Shown here one piece after another: positions 25,567-33,650 of a stretch of DNA of 33,650 bases; position 1 is the first letter of the stretch; each line of letters opens with the position of its first letter. A program made the translations under genes and the position numbers. The notes under the pieces were generated by a model. That model did not search any database, was not told the DNA's origin, and worked only from the letters and a program-made list of their open reading frames with translations. Origin of the DNA: Chromobacterium piscinae (GTDB lineage: Bacteria; Pseudomonadota; Gammaproteobacteria; Burkholderiales; Chromobacteriaceae); NCBI RefSeq assembly GCF_021129175.1, contig NZ_JAJOHV010000052.1:1-33650 (forward strand), written 5' to 3'.

Positions 25567-26883
25567 TCAGCGGGCGGACTCGCCTTCGGCCGGCGCCGGA
25601 GGGATCAGCGTCACCAGCAACTGGTCGATCCGGTAGTTGTCGATGTCCACCACCTCGAACTTGTAGCCTTCGAATTCCACGCTGTCGGTGCGCTTGGGAA
25701 TCCGGCGCAGCATGTACATCATGAAGCCGGCGATGGTTTCGTAGTTTTCGTCGTCGGGGAAGGATTCGATATCCAGCGCGCGCAGCACGTCCTCCACCGG
25801 CGTCGCGCCGTCCACTAGCCAGGAGCGGTCGTCGCGGCGAACAATCTGCTCCTCCTGGAACTGGCTGACCAGGTCGCCCATCACCGTGCTCATCAGGTCG
25901 TTCAGCGTGATCACGCCCACTACCAGCGCGTATTCATTCATCACCACCGCGAAGTCCTCGCGCGAGGCCTTGAAGCGCTCCAGCAGTTCGGACAAGGTCA
26001 GCGAATCGGGAATGATCAGCACGTTGCGTATCGTCAGCTCGCGCTTCATCGACAGACTCTGCTGGTTGATCAGCCGCATCAGGATGTCCTTGGAGTCGAC
26101 GTAGCCGATCACCGAGTCGATCACGCCGTCGCAGACCAGGAACTTGGTATGCGGATGCTCGGCGATCTTCTGCTTGATGCTGGCCTCGTCCTCATGCAGC
26201 GTAAAGTAGACAATGCTTTCGCGCGCGGTCATAGACGACGGCACGGTGCGGCTTTCCAGCTCGAACACGTTCTCGATCAGATGGTGCTCGCGCTGCTGCA
26301 GCACGCCGGCCTCGGCGCCGGCGTCCATCATCGCCACGATGTCGGCGGAGGTAAGATCGTCCGGTCGCCCGGTCGGCACCCCCAGCATGCGGAAAAATAC
26401 ATTGGCCAGACCGTTGAACAGCCACACCAGCGGCCGGAACACCCGCACGCAGAACATCATCGGCCTCACCACCAGCAACGCGATGCGCTCCGGCGCCACC
26501 ATGCCCAGCCGCTTCGGCATCAGGTCGGCGAACAGCACGAATAGCGAGGTCACACTCAGGAAGGACAGGATGAAGCTCAAGCGCTCGACCCAATCCGCCG
26601 GCGTCACCAGGTGCAGCATCGAGGCGAAATAGGGCGTGAACGCCGCCTCGCCCAGGATGCCCGCCAGAATGGCCACCGCGTTCAGGCCGATCTGCACTAC
26701 GGTGAAGAAATGTCCCGGCTGCTGCTGCAACTCCAGCACCCGCTCGGCGTTGGCGTTGCCTTCCTCGGCCAGCAGCCTGAGCTTGATCTTGCGCGCGGCG
26801 GCCAGCGAAATCTCCGACACCGAGAAAAAGGCGCTGGCGGCGATCAGCAGAAGGATGATGGAAAGATTGTTTGCAAGGCTCAC
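25567..26883 (-). CDS. ytfL: CNNM/CBS/CorC membrane protein of the YtfL (PaeA) type
   Basis: A 438-residue inner-membrane protein. The start GTG at 26881-26883 begins (M)SLANNLSIILLL, matching the compact N-terminus of E. coli YtfL; an ATG 69 bases upstream is in frame but adds a charged segment before the first membrane helix. Order: CNNM transmembrane domain at about 1-190 (SAFFSVSEISLAAARKIKLR and an LFADLMPKRLGM segment), a pair of CBS domains at about 205-335 (ENVFELESRTVPSSM and VIGYVDSKDILMRL) and a CorC/HlyC C-terminal domain (YKFEVVDIDNYRIDQLLVT). PaeA in Salmonella exports cadaverine and putrescine; other relatives move magnesium. Which applies is not readable. Confidence 0.88.
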   Translation of the reverse strand: MSLANNLSIILLLIAASAFFSVSEISLAAARKIKLRLLAEEGNANAERVLELQQQPGHFFTVVQIGLNAVAILAGILGEAAFTPYFASMLHLVTPADWVERLSFILSFLSVTSLFVLFADLMPKRLGMVAPERIALLVVRPMMFCVRVFRPLVWLFNGLANVFFRMLGVPTGRPDDLTSADIVAMMDAGAEAGVLQQREHHLIENVFELESRTVPSSMTARESIVYFTLHEDEASIKQKIAEHPHTKFLVCDGVIDSVIGYVDSKDILMRLINQQSLSMKRELTIRNVLIIPDSLTLSELLERFKASREDFAVVMNEYALVVGVITLNDLMSTVMGDLVSQFQEEQIVRRDDRSWLVDGATPVEDVLRALDIESFPDDENYETIAGFMMYMLRRIPKRTDSVEFEGYKFEVVDIDNYRIDQLLVTLIPPAPAEGESAR

Positions 26884-27045
26884 GATTGGTCCCGAACAAG
26901 TGCTGGCGCTGCGCCGCGAATAAGACCACCCGATTCGCGAGACTGAACGCATGAATTTGATGTCCAGTATAACAGAGCCGTTTTCGCCCACCGCCCCGCC
27001 AGCTCCGGCCACGCGTACAATCGGGCCATTTCATCGGAGAAACGT

Positions 27046-27447
27046 ATGAGCTGCGAGCTGTGCCGGCAACCCGCCGGCGATCTGCTGTACCAAAACGACG
27101 AACTGTGGGTGATGCTGGTGGACGAACCCGGCTACCCGGGATTCTGCCGCGTGGTCTGGAAAGCGCACGCCAAGGAGATGACCGACCTCGCTGCCGACGA
27201 GCGCCTGCGCCTGATGGACTGGGTATGGCGCGCCGAGGCGGCCATCCGCCAGACCATGCAACCGGCCAAGATCAACCTGGCCAGCCTGGGCAATGTGGTG
27301 CCACACCTGCACTGGCATGTGATTCCCCGCTTCGACGACGACGCCCACTTCCCCAGCCCGATCTGGGCCGCGCCGCGCCGCGAAGCGCCGGCGCGCGCCT
27401 GGCCGGACCTGGCCGACCGGCTGCGCCAGGCTCTGCAGGCCGGCTGA
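27046..27447 (+). CDS. HIT-family nucleotide hydrolase
   Basis: A 133-residue histidine-triad protein. The motif HLHWHV at 87-92 with His91 as nucleophile, preceded by GNVVPHLHWH, is diagnostic; CELC at the N-terminus may bind zinc. The NLASLGN unit just before the triad is usual for this subgroup, found beside many proteobacterial genes annotated as diadenosine tetraphosphate hydrolases. It probably cleaves AMP-linked nucleotides. The ATG follows GGAGAA. It is divergent from the YtfL-type gene and convergent with the chemoreceptor, with only seven bases between stops and no visible terminator. Confidence 0.92.
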   Translation: MSCELCRQPAGDLLYQNDELWVMLVDEPGYPGFCRVVWKAHAKEMTDLAADERLRLMDWVWRAEAAIRQTMQPAKINLASLGNVVPHLHWHVIPRFDDDAHFPSPIWAAPRREAPARAWPDLADRLRQALQAG

Positions 27448-27454
27448 CACAGCC

Positions 27455-29104
27455 TCAGGCGGTGCGGAAACGGCTGATCGCCTCGTCCAGGCCGTGCGCC
27501 AGTCCCGACAGCTGATTGGCCATCGCCGACGACGACTCCACCGACTGGCCGTTTTCCGAACCCATATTGGCGATGCGCTCGACGTTCTTCGCCGCCTCGT
27601 TGCTGGCGGTGCTCTGCTCGCGCATCGCCGCGGCGATCTCGCTGGTCTTGTCCAGCAGCCCGGCCGACAGCGTACGGATCTGCTCCAGCCTTTCGCTCAA
27701 ACGCCCGCTGAGCTCCACGCCGCTGGACACCCGCTCCGCCGCCTCCCGCATGCTGGCCGCCGCGGTGGAGGTGTCGCCCTGCACCGCCTGGATCTTCTCG
27801 GAAATCTCGCCGGTGGCCTGGGCGGTGCGCTCGGCCAGCTTGCGCACCTCGTCCGCCACCACCGCGAAGCCGCGGCCCATCTCGCCGGCGCGCGCCGCTT
27901 CGATCGCCGCGTTCAGGGCCAGCAGATTGGTCTGCTCGGCGATATCGTGGATCACGTCGACAATGTTGCCGATTTCGTCGGAGCGCTGGTTCAGGCCGCT
28001 GATGATGGTTTCCGAACGGCCGATCACCCGCGCGATCTCCTGCATCTGGCCGGCGGTCTCGCCCGCCGTCTCGCTGCCGCTGACCGCCGCGCTCATGCTG
28101 CTCTTGGCCTCGCTGGCCATTTCCGTCGCGTGCTCGGCCACCAGGTTGATGCTGACCGTCATCTGCTCCACCGCGGCCGCGGTGGACGAAGAGGCGTCGG
28201 TCTGCACCCTGGACGCCTCGGCGATGCGGCGCGACACCTCGGACAGCGCGTGCGCGGTGTCGTTGACCTGCTTCGCGTCGTCGCGGGTCTGGCCGATGAA
28301 GGCGCGCAGATTGGCCAGCAGCTGGGCCAGCGCGCGGCCGGTCTCGCTGACCTCGTCGCGGCCGGTCTGATCCACCGCGATGGTCAGATCGTTATGCTCG
28401 GCGGCGTGGCGCATGCTGTCCTGCATCGCCCGCAGCGGCGCGGTGATCGAGCGCACGATCACCCAGGCCAGCGCGACGCCGACCAGCAGCGCCAGCAGCA
28501 GCACCGTCAGCATGCCCTGCTGGGTGCGCGACATGCTGGTCTCCAGGCTGTCCTCCGCCTGCTGCGCGCTGTCGTCCGCCAGCTTGCTCAGCTTGTCCAG
28601 CGCGTCGCGCGCCGCGTACAGCTTGGGTTTGAACGACGCGATGCCGGCGTCGCCGACATTGGCGGCCGCGATCTCGCCGGCCGATATCTTCTGGTACAGG
28701 CCGCTCATGCCCTGTTCGTAGCCGGCGATGCCGTCCAGCATGCCGTCGAACTCGGCCTGATGGTCCGCCGCCATCGCCATGCCCTTGGCCTTGGCCACGC
28801 CGGTCCTGAAATCGCCGATGTGCTTATCCAGCAGCTGCTTGTTGGTCTGGATGCTCTGATCGGAATTGGCCGGATTGCCGATGCTGATGAAAACGTTCTT
28901 CTCATCCTGGCGAATGTGCAGCATGGTCCGCTGCAGATCGTCCATCTGGTGCCGGAACGCGATCTTCTGGTCGAACAGCGCCGTCAGCTCCCGGTTGATC
29001 TTGTCCATCGACCACCAACCTACGCCGCCCACCACGCCCACCGCCAACAGCAGGGCGCCCGCCAGCGCCGCGATGCGCTGGCCTATGGAAAATTGACTCA
29101 ACAT
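27455..29104 (-). CDS. Methyl-accepting chemotaxis protein
   Basis: A 549-residue chemoreceptor. Order: short cytoplasmic start, first membrane helix at about 12-32, a periplasmic four-helix-bundle sensor at about 33-195, a second membrane helix at about 197-217, HAMP domain at about 218-270 and a cytoplasmic signalling helix hairpin whose tip [19 protein letters not shown] is the contact to CheA and CheW. There is no C-terminal pentapeptide for CheR docking: the end is ISRFRTA. The ligand cannot be read. It is a single gene with an AT-rich upstream region of 216 bases. Confidence 0.95.
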   Translation of the reverse strand: MLSQFSIGQRIAALAGALLLAVGVVGGVGWWSMDKINRELTALFDQKIAFRHQMDDLQRTMLHIRQDEKNVFISIGNPANSDQSIQTNKQLLDKHIGDFRTGVAKAKGMAMAADHQAEFDGMLDGIAGYEQGMSGLYQKISAGEIAAANVGDAGIASFKPKLYAARDALDKLSKLADDSAQQAEDSLETSMSRTQQGMLTVLLLALLVGVALAWVIVRSITAPLRAMQDSMRHAAEHNDLTIAVDQTGRDEVSETGRALAQLLANLRAFIGQTRDDAKQVNDTAHALSEVSRRIAEASRVQTDASSSTAAAVEQMTVSINLVAEHATEMASEAKSSMSAAVSGSETAGETAGQMQEIARVIGRSETIISGLNQRSDEIGNIVDVIHDIAEQTNLLALNAAIEAARAGEMGRGFAVVADEVRKLAERTAQATGEISEKIQAVQGDTSTAAASMREAAERVSSGVELSGRLSERLEQIRTLSAGLLDKTSEIAAAMREQSTASNEAAKNVERIANMGSENGQSVESSSAMANQLSGLAHGLDEAISRFRTA

Positions 29105-29162
29105 GACTTCCCCGTCTCCGCTTGGTTTATGAGTTTTTTGAAATTTTACGCTGATAAATTCA

Positions 29163-29190
29163 CTGTCGATTTGATACTAATACTAATTTA
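29163..29190 (-). promoter_or_regulatory. Possible sigma-28 promoter for the chemoreceptor
   Basis: On the minus strand TAAA (29187-29190) is followed after 16 bases by ATCGACAG (29163-29170), which shares the CGA core and one other position with the flagellar sigma-28 -10 GCCGATAA. The spacer is one base over the ideal and the match is only partial, so this is a weak proposal. Confidence 0.25.
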
Positions 29191-29320
29191 TTCGGACTGT
29201 GAAAATTCCCCGCGCCCCGATGCATTTCGCCGGCAGCCCCAGACCTACGGACAGGCCGGGCTTGCCAAAGCCGTTGTGATAACCATAGGCTGGACGCTTC
29301 TTCGATACCAAGGCCGAGAA

Positions 29321-30157
29321 ATGTACACCACGCTGATTTCCTGCCAGCAGCTGATGGACGAACCTGGCGAATCGCTGATCGTGCTGGACTGCCGCTTCCA
29401 GCTGGACAATCCCGACTACGGCCACGCCGCCTACGAGCAGGGCCGCATTCCGGGCGCGCACTACCTCCACCTCGATTACCACCTGTCCGGCAGCAAGAAC
29501 GGCCAGAACGGCCGCCATCCTCTGCCGGACGGCCAGCGGCTGGCGGTGGACCTGGGCGCGCTGGGCGTGGGGGAAAACACCCAGGTCGTGGCCTACGACG
29601 ACGGGACGGGACAGTACGCGGCGCGCGCCTGGTGGCTGCTGCGCTGGCTAGGCCATGACAAGGTCGCCGTGCTGGATGGCGGCTTCGCCGCCTGGCAGGC
29701 CGCCGGAGGCGCGGTGGACGCGGAGCCTCCGCAGCGCCGTCCCTGCCGCTTCTCCATCCGCCGCTCGCTACAGCAGACCGTGGATGCCGGCGCGGTGCTG
29801 GCCAATCTGGACGAACAAGCGTTCACGGTGGTGGACGCCCGCAGCCCTGACCGCTTCCGCGGCGTGGGCGAGACGATAGACCCGGTCGGCGGCCACATAC
29901 CCGGCGCAGCCAACCGCTTCTTCATGGACAATTTGGACGCCGGCCGCTACAAGCCGGCCGCGCGGCTGCGCGCCGAGTGGGGGGCGCTGCTGGGCGAGGG
30001 TTTCGATCCCGCCGCCATCGTCCACCAGTGCGGCTCCGGCGTCACCGCCTGCCACAATCTGCTGGCGATGGAGATAGCCGGTTTTCCCGGCAGCCGGCTC
30101 TATCCCGGCTCCTGGAGCGAATGGTGCAGCGATCCGGCGCGGCCGGTCGCGCGCTGA
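29321..30157 (+). CDS. sseA: 3-mercaptopyruvate sulfurtransferase (two rhodanese domains)
   Basis: A 278-residue sulfurtransferase that moves sulfur from 3-mercaptopyruvate to a thiol acceptor or cyanide. It has two rhodanese domains: an inactive N-terminal one at about 5-130 (IVLDCRFQLDN, GHAAYEQGRIPGAHYLHLD) and a catalytic C-terminal one at about 150-270. The active loop is CGSGVTA with Cys237; a Gly-Ser after the cysteine marks mercaptopyruvate rather than thiosulfate as donor. The start is the ATG following GGCCGAGAA. A longer open frame extends upstream across the chemoreceptor and is a shadow. Confidence 0.92.
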   Translation: MYTTLISCQQLMDEPGESLIVLDCRFQLDNPDYGHAAYEQGRIPGAHYLHLDYHLSGSKNGQNGRHPLPDGQRLAVDLGALGVGENTQVVAYDDGTGQYAARAWWLLRWLGHDKVAVLDGGFAAWQAAGGAVDAEPPQRRPCRFSIRRSLQQTVDAGAVLANLDEQAFTVVDARSPDRFRGVGETIDPVGGHIPGAANRFFMDNLDAGRYKPAARLRAEWGALLGEGFDPAAIVHQCGSGVTACHNLLAMEIAGFPGSRLYPGSWSEWCSDPARPVAR

Positions 30158-30172
30158 ACCCGTCCGCATAAG

Positions 30173-30195
30173 AAAAAAGCCCGGCCAAGCCGGGC
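30173..30195 (-). terminator. Terminator of the hydrolase-xth operon
   Basis: GCCCGGC (30179-30185) and GCCGGGC (30189-30195) form a 7-bp stem with a CAA loop, and the A-tract at 30173-30178 becomes six T residues on the minus strand. Read on plus it has only two T residues, so it mainly serves the minus operon. Confidence 0.85.
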
Positions 30196-30230
30196 TTCCC
30201 GCCGACGATCGCGAGGGAACGGACTGTCCG

Positions 30231-30827
30231 CTACCCCAAGATCAAGCGCTGCAGCAGGCTCTGCCCCGCGGGCCAGCTGCCGAGGCCGGCGTGGCTGCCC
30301 ATATGGCCAGCCATGCCGCCGTCGACGAATTCCGCGCCCCACAACGCGGCCATCCGCCGCGCTTCGTCGAACTCGCAGAACGGATCGTCGCGGCTGGCCA
30401 CCAGCAGCGTCGGCACCGGCAGCTTGCGCTCCGGCAACGTCTCGAATCCGGCGAAGCTCGGCAGCGGCGCGCCTTCGGGCAGTTCGCCGCTGGCGCGGGC
30501 GCGCTCGTCGGTCAGCGGAATCGCCGGCGGCGCCACCAACAGCGCGCCCTTCAGCTTGCGCTGCTCCAGCAGCGAGGCCTGCAGCAGCCAGGCGACCGTC
30601 GTATGGCAGCCCAGACTGTGGGCGGCGATCACCAGTCGCCCCGGAATCTCCGCCACCGCCGCGGCCAGGCCGGCCACCCATTCGTCGCGGGTCGGGTACA
30701 GCCAGTCGCGCTGCTCCGCGCGGCGCGCCAGCGGATAGGTTTTTTCCCAATAGCCGTGCCAGTGCGTGTCGCCGGAATTGCCCCAGCCCGGCACCGTCAG
30801 CAGCGTGACGTCATCGTCGTCCCACAT
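30231..30827 (-). CDS. RBBP9/YdeN-type alpha/beta hydrolase
   Basis: A 198-residue serine hydrolase of the RBBP9/YdeN family. The nucleophile is Ser71 in AHSLGC, the acid is probably Asp147 or 148 in ASRDDPF, and the histidine is His175 in GHMGSHAGLGSWP, a family signature. The N-terminal VPGWGNSGDTHWHGYWE is equally typical. The substrate is unknown. Its ATG shares one base with the stop of xth (TGATG), so the two are translationally coupled. Confidence 0.9.
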   Translation of the reverse strand: MWDDDDVTLLTVPGWGNSGDTHWHGYWEKTYPLARRAEQRDWLYPTRDEWVAGLAAAVAEIPGRLVIAAHSLGCHTTVAWLLQASLLEQRKLKGALLVAPPAIPLTDERARASGELPEGAPLPSFAGFETLPERKLPVPTLLVASRDDPFCEFDEARRMAALWGAEFVDGGMAGHMGSHAGLGSWPAGQSLLQRLILG

Positions 30828-31603
30828 CACAGGCTCCGCCGGTAGTCGACGATCAGCGGCGCGTGGTCGGAGAATTTTTCGTCCTTGTACACGCTGGCGG
30901 ATTCGGCCAGCTCCATCAGCGACGGCGTGACGATCTGGTAGTCGATGCGCCAGCCCACGTCCTTGGCGTAAGCCTGGCCGCGGTTGCTCCACCAGGTGTA
31001 GCCGGGCGCTTCCGGATACAGATTTCGCCACACGTCGCGCCAGCCGACGCGGCCCAAGAGGTCGGTCATCCAGGCGCGCTCCTCCGGCAGGAAGCCGGAA
31101 TTCTTCAGGTTGCCCTTCCAGTTCTTCAGGTCGATCTCGTTGTGGGCGATGTTCCAGTCGCCGCAGATCACGATGTCGCGGCCGTCGGCGCGCAGCTTCT
31201 CCAGATGCGGCATGAACACGTCGAGGAAGTCGAACTTCACCTGCTGGCGCTCGTCGCTGCTGGAACCGGACGGCAGATACAGCGACACCACCGACAGTTT
31301 GCCGAAATCCAGCTGCAGGAAGCGGCCTTCGGAATCGATCCAGTCGACGCCCAGCCCCTCCACCACCGCATCCGGCTTATGCCGGGTGTAGACGCTGACG
31401 CCGCTGTAGCCCTTCTTCTCGGCGTAGTGGAAATAGCCGGCCAGCCCGTCCGGATTGCGCATCCGCTCGGACAGGTCGCCCGCCTGCGCCTTCAGCTCCT
31501 GTACGCAGACGAAGTCGGCGTCGATGCCGGCCAGCCAGTCGAAAAAACCCTTCTTGTCCGCCGAGCGGATGCCGTTTAGGTTGGCGGAAACGATTCGAAG
31601 CAT
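30827..31603 (-). CDS. xth: Exodeoxyribonuclease III (AP endonuclease)
   Basis: A 258-residue exonuclease III family enzyme of base-excision repair that cuts at abasic sites. Motifs: RIVSANLNGIRSA at the N-terminus, VCVQELKAQ with the metal-binding Glu, the GDWNIAH catalytic Asp/Asn, and the C-terminal SDHAPLIVDY catalytic pair. RIDYQIVTP is also conserved. The protein is complete. The start is ATG 31601-31603 after GGGAGA. It is divergent from pyrE with 74 bases between start codons, and the hydrolase gene follows. Confidence 0.95.
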   Translation of the reverse strand: MLRIVSANLNGIRSADKKGFFDWLAGIDADFVCVQELKAQAGDLSERMRNPDGLAGYFHYAEKKGYSGVSVYTRHKPDAVVEGLGVDWIDSEGRFLQLDFGKLSVVSLYLPSGSSSDERQQVKFDFLDVFMPHLEKLRADGRDIVICGDWNIAHNEIDLKNWKGNLKNSGFLPEERAWMTDLLGRVGWRDVWRNLYPEAPGYTWWSNRGQAYAKDVGWRIDYQIVTPSLMELAESASVYKDEKFSDHAPLIVDYRRSL

Positions 31604-31677
31604 TGAGTCTCCCGTGCTATGCTTGCGGCGGTTTTTTTCAGCCGTTCAAACAGTTAACGATTCGATAAGGAATGAGG

Positions 31678-32322
31678 ATGAGCGACTTTCGTCAGGATTT
31701 TATTCGTTTTGCGCTCGACAAGCAGGTGCTGAAGTTTGGCGAGTTCATCACCAAGGCGGGCCGCAAGTCGCCGTACTTCTTCAACGCCGGCCTGTTCAAC
31801 GACGGTCTGTCCACGCTAAACCTGTCGCGATTCTACGCCAAGTCCATCCAGCAAAGCGGCATCCAGTTCGACATGCTGTTCGGGCCGGCCTATAAAGGCA
31901 TCATCCTGGCCGCCGCCGCCGGCATGGCGCTGGCCGAGCAGGGCCGCAACGTGCCCTTCGCCTACAACCGCAAGGAAGCGAAGGACCACGGCGAGGGCGG
32001 CACCCTGGTCGGCGCGCCGCTGCAAGGCAAGGTGCTGATCATCGACGACGTGATCTCGGCCGGCACCTCGGTACGCGAATCGGTGGAGCTGATCCGCGCC
32101 GCCGGCGCCGAACCAGCCGGCGTCGCCATCGCGCTGGACCGGATGGAACGCGGCCAGGGCGAATTGTCGGCGGTGCAGGAAGTGGCCCAACAGCATGGCC
32201 TGCCGGTGGTGGCCATCGCCACGCTGAAAGACTTGCTGGGATTCTTGGAAAACAGCCCGGAACTGGCGGCTCACCTGGACGCGGTGCGCGCCTACCGCGC
32301 CCAATACGGAGTCGACGACTGA
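31678..32322 (+). CDS. pyrE: Orotate phosphoribosyltransferase
   Basis: PyrE joins orotate to PRPP to make orotidine monophosphate in pyrimidine synthesis. The protein has 214 residues. The ATG at 31678 is preferred over the one at 31672 because AAGGA lies six bases upstream and [13 protein letters not shown] fits the family start. Motifs: [42 protein letters not shown] (the catalytic loop) and the PRPP site [17 protein letters not shown]4124 gene follows after one base. Confidence 0.97.
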   Translation: MSDFRQDFIRFALDKQVLKFGEFITKAGRKSPYFFNAGLFNDGLSTLNLSRFYAKSIQQSGIQFDMLFGPAYKGIILAAAAGMALAEQGRNVPFAYNRKEAKDHGEGGTLVGAPLQGKVLIIDDVISAGTSVRESVELIRAAGAEPAGVAIALDRMERGQGELSAVQEVAQQHGLPVVAIATLKDLLGFLENSPELAAHLDAVRAYRAQYGVDD

Positions 32323-32323
32323 C

Positions 32324-32908
32324 ATGAAAGCGCTTGCCGGCCCCTTGTTGCTGCTGTGTTCGCTGGCCCAGGCCGGCGTCTACAAATGGGTGGACGAGGC
32401 CGGCAACACGCATTACAGCGACTCGCCGCCGCTGGAGAGCCAGAGCCGCGGCGTCGCCGAGCTGAGCAAGCAGGGCGCCGTCAACAAGCCGGCCGAAACC
32501 ACCGCCCAACGCCAAGCGCGCGAGGCGTCCGCCGCCGCCGGCCGCCAACAGCAGCAGCAACGGATGGACGCCGCCCGCCACGACCAGGCGCTGGTGCAAA
32601 GCTATCCGACGCTGGCCGAACTGCAGGCCGACCGCGAGCGCCAGCTGGCGGTGCTGCAGTCCTCTTATCACGCGCTGGAGCTTCGCAGCCAGGGGCTGGC
32701 GCTGCAACGCGGCCACCTGGAGCAGGATCTGGAACACGCCAGGCAATTCAAGCAGACGCCGCCGGCCGCGACCGTGCGCAATCTGCAGCTGCTGCGGCAA
32801 TCGCAGCAAGACCTCTTGCGGCAGATGGCGTCCAAACGCGCCGAGCTGGACGCGTTCCGCCAGCGGATGCAGCAGGACATCGCCCGCTACCGCCAGCTCA
32901 ACCCCTGA
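32324..32908 (+). CDS. Secreted DUF4124-domain protein
   Basis: A 194-residue envelope protein with a signal peptide (MKALAGPLLLLCSLAQA), a DUF4124 unit at about 18-45 (GVYKWVDEAGNTHYSDSPP) and then a long helical, Gln/Arg/Ala-rich coiled-coil region at about 65-190. DUF4124 is common in secreted proteins of beta- and gammaproteobacteria; its function is unknown. The single-base gap after pyrE indicates coupled translation. Confidence 0.88.
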   Translation: MKALAGPLLLLCSLAQAGVYKWVDEAGNTHYSDSPPLESQSRGVAELSKQGAVNKPAETTAQRQAREASAAAGRQQQQQRMDAARHDQALVQSYPTLAELQADRERQLAVLQSSYHALELRSQGLALQRGHLEQDLEHARQFKQTPPAATVRNLQLLRQSQQDLLRQMASKRAELDAFRQRMQQDIARYRQLNP

Positions 32909-33238
32909 TTACTGCCCGCCTTCCTTGCGCTGCCAGGCCTGGTTCAGCGTCTGGGTCGCCTGGTCCAGCGCCTGCTTGCCGCGCGATTGCGCGTCGGTGG
33001 CCGCCGCCAGCTCGGCGTTGGCCTTGTCCAATGCGGCTTGCGCGCCGGCCAGCCGTTGCTCGGCGACCGCCTTTTCGTCCTGCGCCGTCTTCAGCCTGCC
33101 ATCCAGCTGTCTTTGCTGGGTTTGCGCCTGCTGGAACGCCATCTGCGCCGCCAGCAGCTGTTCGTCGGCGCTCTGCGCCCAGGCCCCGCCGGCAGCCAGC
33201 GCCGCCAGCAGCGGCGCGCTCAACATCAGCTTGTTCAT
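32909..33238 (-). CDS. Small secreted coiled-coil protein
   Basis: I do not recognise this 109-residue protein. It has a signal peptide (MNKLMLSAPLLAALAAGGAWA) and then one continuous Ala/Gln/Lys-rich helix with heptad-like spacing (QRQLDGRLKTAQDEKAVAEQ), so a periplasmic coiled coil is likely. Its stop abuts the DUF4124 stop on the other strand. It has an AAGGGG ribosome binding site directly after a hairpin. It is probably cotranscribed with the TonB-like gene, which lies 58 bases upstream. Confidence 0.7.
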   Translation of the reverse strand: MNKLMLSAPLLAALAAGGAWAQSADEQLLAAQMAFQQAQTQQRQLDGRLKTAQDEKAVAEQRLAGAQAALDKANAELAAATDAQSRGKQALDQATQTLNQAWQRKEGGQ

Positions 33239-33249
33239 TGTGTTCCCCT

Positions 33250-33268
33250 TGTCGGCTGTCAGCCGACA
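33250..33268. other. Hairpin immediately before the coiled-coil gene's ribosome binding site
   Basis: TGTCGGCT and AGCCGACA form a perfect 8-bp stem with a GTC loop. On the minus strand it ends just before AAGGGG. No T-tract follows. It could be a weak terminator for the TonB-like gene, a leader structure or a protein-binding site. Confidence 0.5.
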
Positions 33269-33296
33269 TTATGCGGCAAGCCGGCTCCGGCGGGCA

Positions 33297-33650
33297 TTAC
33301 TGTTCGAGGAAGAATTCCACCGGCACCGCCAGTTCCAGCGTATCCGGCAACGCGTCGGGAATGCGCGGCAACGGCGCCGCGCGGTAGGCGGTGTCCAAGG
33401 CAGCCTGGTCCAGCGCCGGATGTCCGCTGCCACGGCTCAGCCGCGCCGCCAGCACACGGCCCTCGCGGTCGATGCGGATGGACAAGTAGGCCGTGCCTTC
33501 GTCGCCGCGCAGCCGCGACGTGGCCGGATATTGCCGATAGCGCTCCAGCCTGGCCAGCACCTTGGCCTCCCAACTGCTGCGGCCCTGGCTCACGCGCGGC
33601 CGGCTATCGTCCTGCGACGCGGCCTTGGGCGCGGCGGCCTGGCTGGGCGC
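33297..33650 (-). CDS. TonB-like energy transducer, C-terminal part (5' truncated)
   Basis: The frame is open to the window edge. The visible part has a Pro/Ala/Ser-rich stretch (APSQAAAPKAASQDDS) typical of the periplasmic spacer of TonB, then the TonB C-terminal domain with EAKVLARLERYRQYPATSR, a RIDREGRVLAARLSRGSG strand and a final PVEFFLE. TonB couples the proton motive force to outer-membrane receptors. The N-terminal membrane anchor is missing, so whether ExbB/ExbD genes accompany it is unknown. Confidence 0.85.
   Translation of the reverse strand, partial: APSQAAAPKAASQDDSRPRVSQGRSSWEAKVLARLERYRQYPATSRLRGDEGTAYLSIRIDREGRVLAARLSRGSGHPALDQAALDTAYRAAPLPRIPDALPDTLELAVPVEFFLEQ

Noticed and set aside
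27494-29320. A long plus-strand open frame leading into the sulfurtransferase
   Set aside because: It is antisense to the chemoreceptor gene; only the part from 29321 resembles a protein family.
33250-33268. A third possible GlrR site, since the hairpin begins TGTC and ends GACA
   Set aside because: The spacing is 11 bases rather than 10 and there is no sigma-54 promoter nearby.

Overview
The window is high-GC DNA with densely packed genes. It looks like a chromosomal segment of a Neisseriales betaproteobacterium, most likely Chromobacterium or a close relative. The clues are the amgK/murU block divergent from lptD-surA-pdxA, the DUF3683-type giant flavoprotein, a secreted GH18 chitinase with an N-terminal chitin-binding module, a dCache-GGDEF protein, a chemoreceptor and a separate ruvA and ruvC. 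This assignment is an inference from gene content. I saw no rRNA, tRNA, CRISPR, IS element or prophage gene.

Layout. 1-1570: the 3' part of a GlrR/QseF-type sigma-54 activator, then two perfect TGTC-N10-GACA palindromes and a perfect -24/-12 promoter ahead of a small secreted BON-domain protein. 1578-4338: an orphan periplasmic binding protein, ruvA, a 520-base AT-rich gap and a secreted trypsin-like protease. 4360-7287 (minus): amgK, an unknown secreted protein, murU and ruvC, all overlapping by 1-4 bases or separated by about 11. This is MurNAc recycling joined to Holliday-junction resolution. 7350-11911 (plus): lptD-surA-pdxA, covering outer-membrane LPS insertion, outer-membrane protein folding and vitamin B6 synthesis. 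11927-13878 (minus): lemA and two TPM-domain genes. 14200-18054: a 1284-residue FAD/Fe-S/CCG fusion dehydrogenase. 18093-18948: a MerR-family regulator behind a textbook 19-bp-spacer MerR-type promoter. 19015-20115: a second-copy-looking DNA polymerase III beta clamp (DnaN paralogue). 20181-23234: a diguanylate cyclase, a D-2-hydroxyacid dehydrogenase and an isochorismatase-like hydrolase. 23295-26883 (minus): chitinase, an Asr-like His/Lys-rich protein and a YtfL/PaeA-type CNNM/CBS membrane protein. 27046-30157: HIT protein, chemoreceptor and 3-mercaptopyruvate sulfurtransferase. 30231-33650: an RBBP9-type hydrolase with xth, divergent pyrE-DUF4124, a small coiled-coil protein and a truncated TonB-like gene.

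The most notable signals are four. (i) A complete GlrR circuit lies beside its own regulator gene and drives a BON protein rather than the glmY small RNA known in enterobacteria. (ii) A beta-clamp paralogue lies far from any visible dnaA. (iii) The MerR promoter architecture is intact. (iv) The chitinase promoter has a direct-repeat operator straddling the -10 and a CTG-N10-CAG quorum-sensing-type box upstream. All regulatory assignments are read by eye and are inferences from motif match and position.
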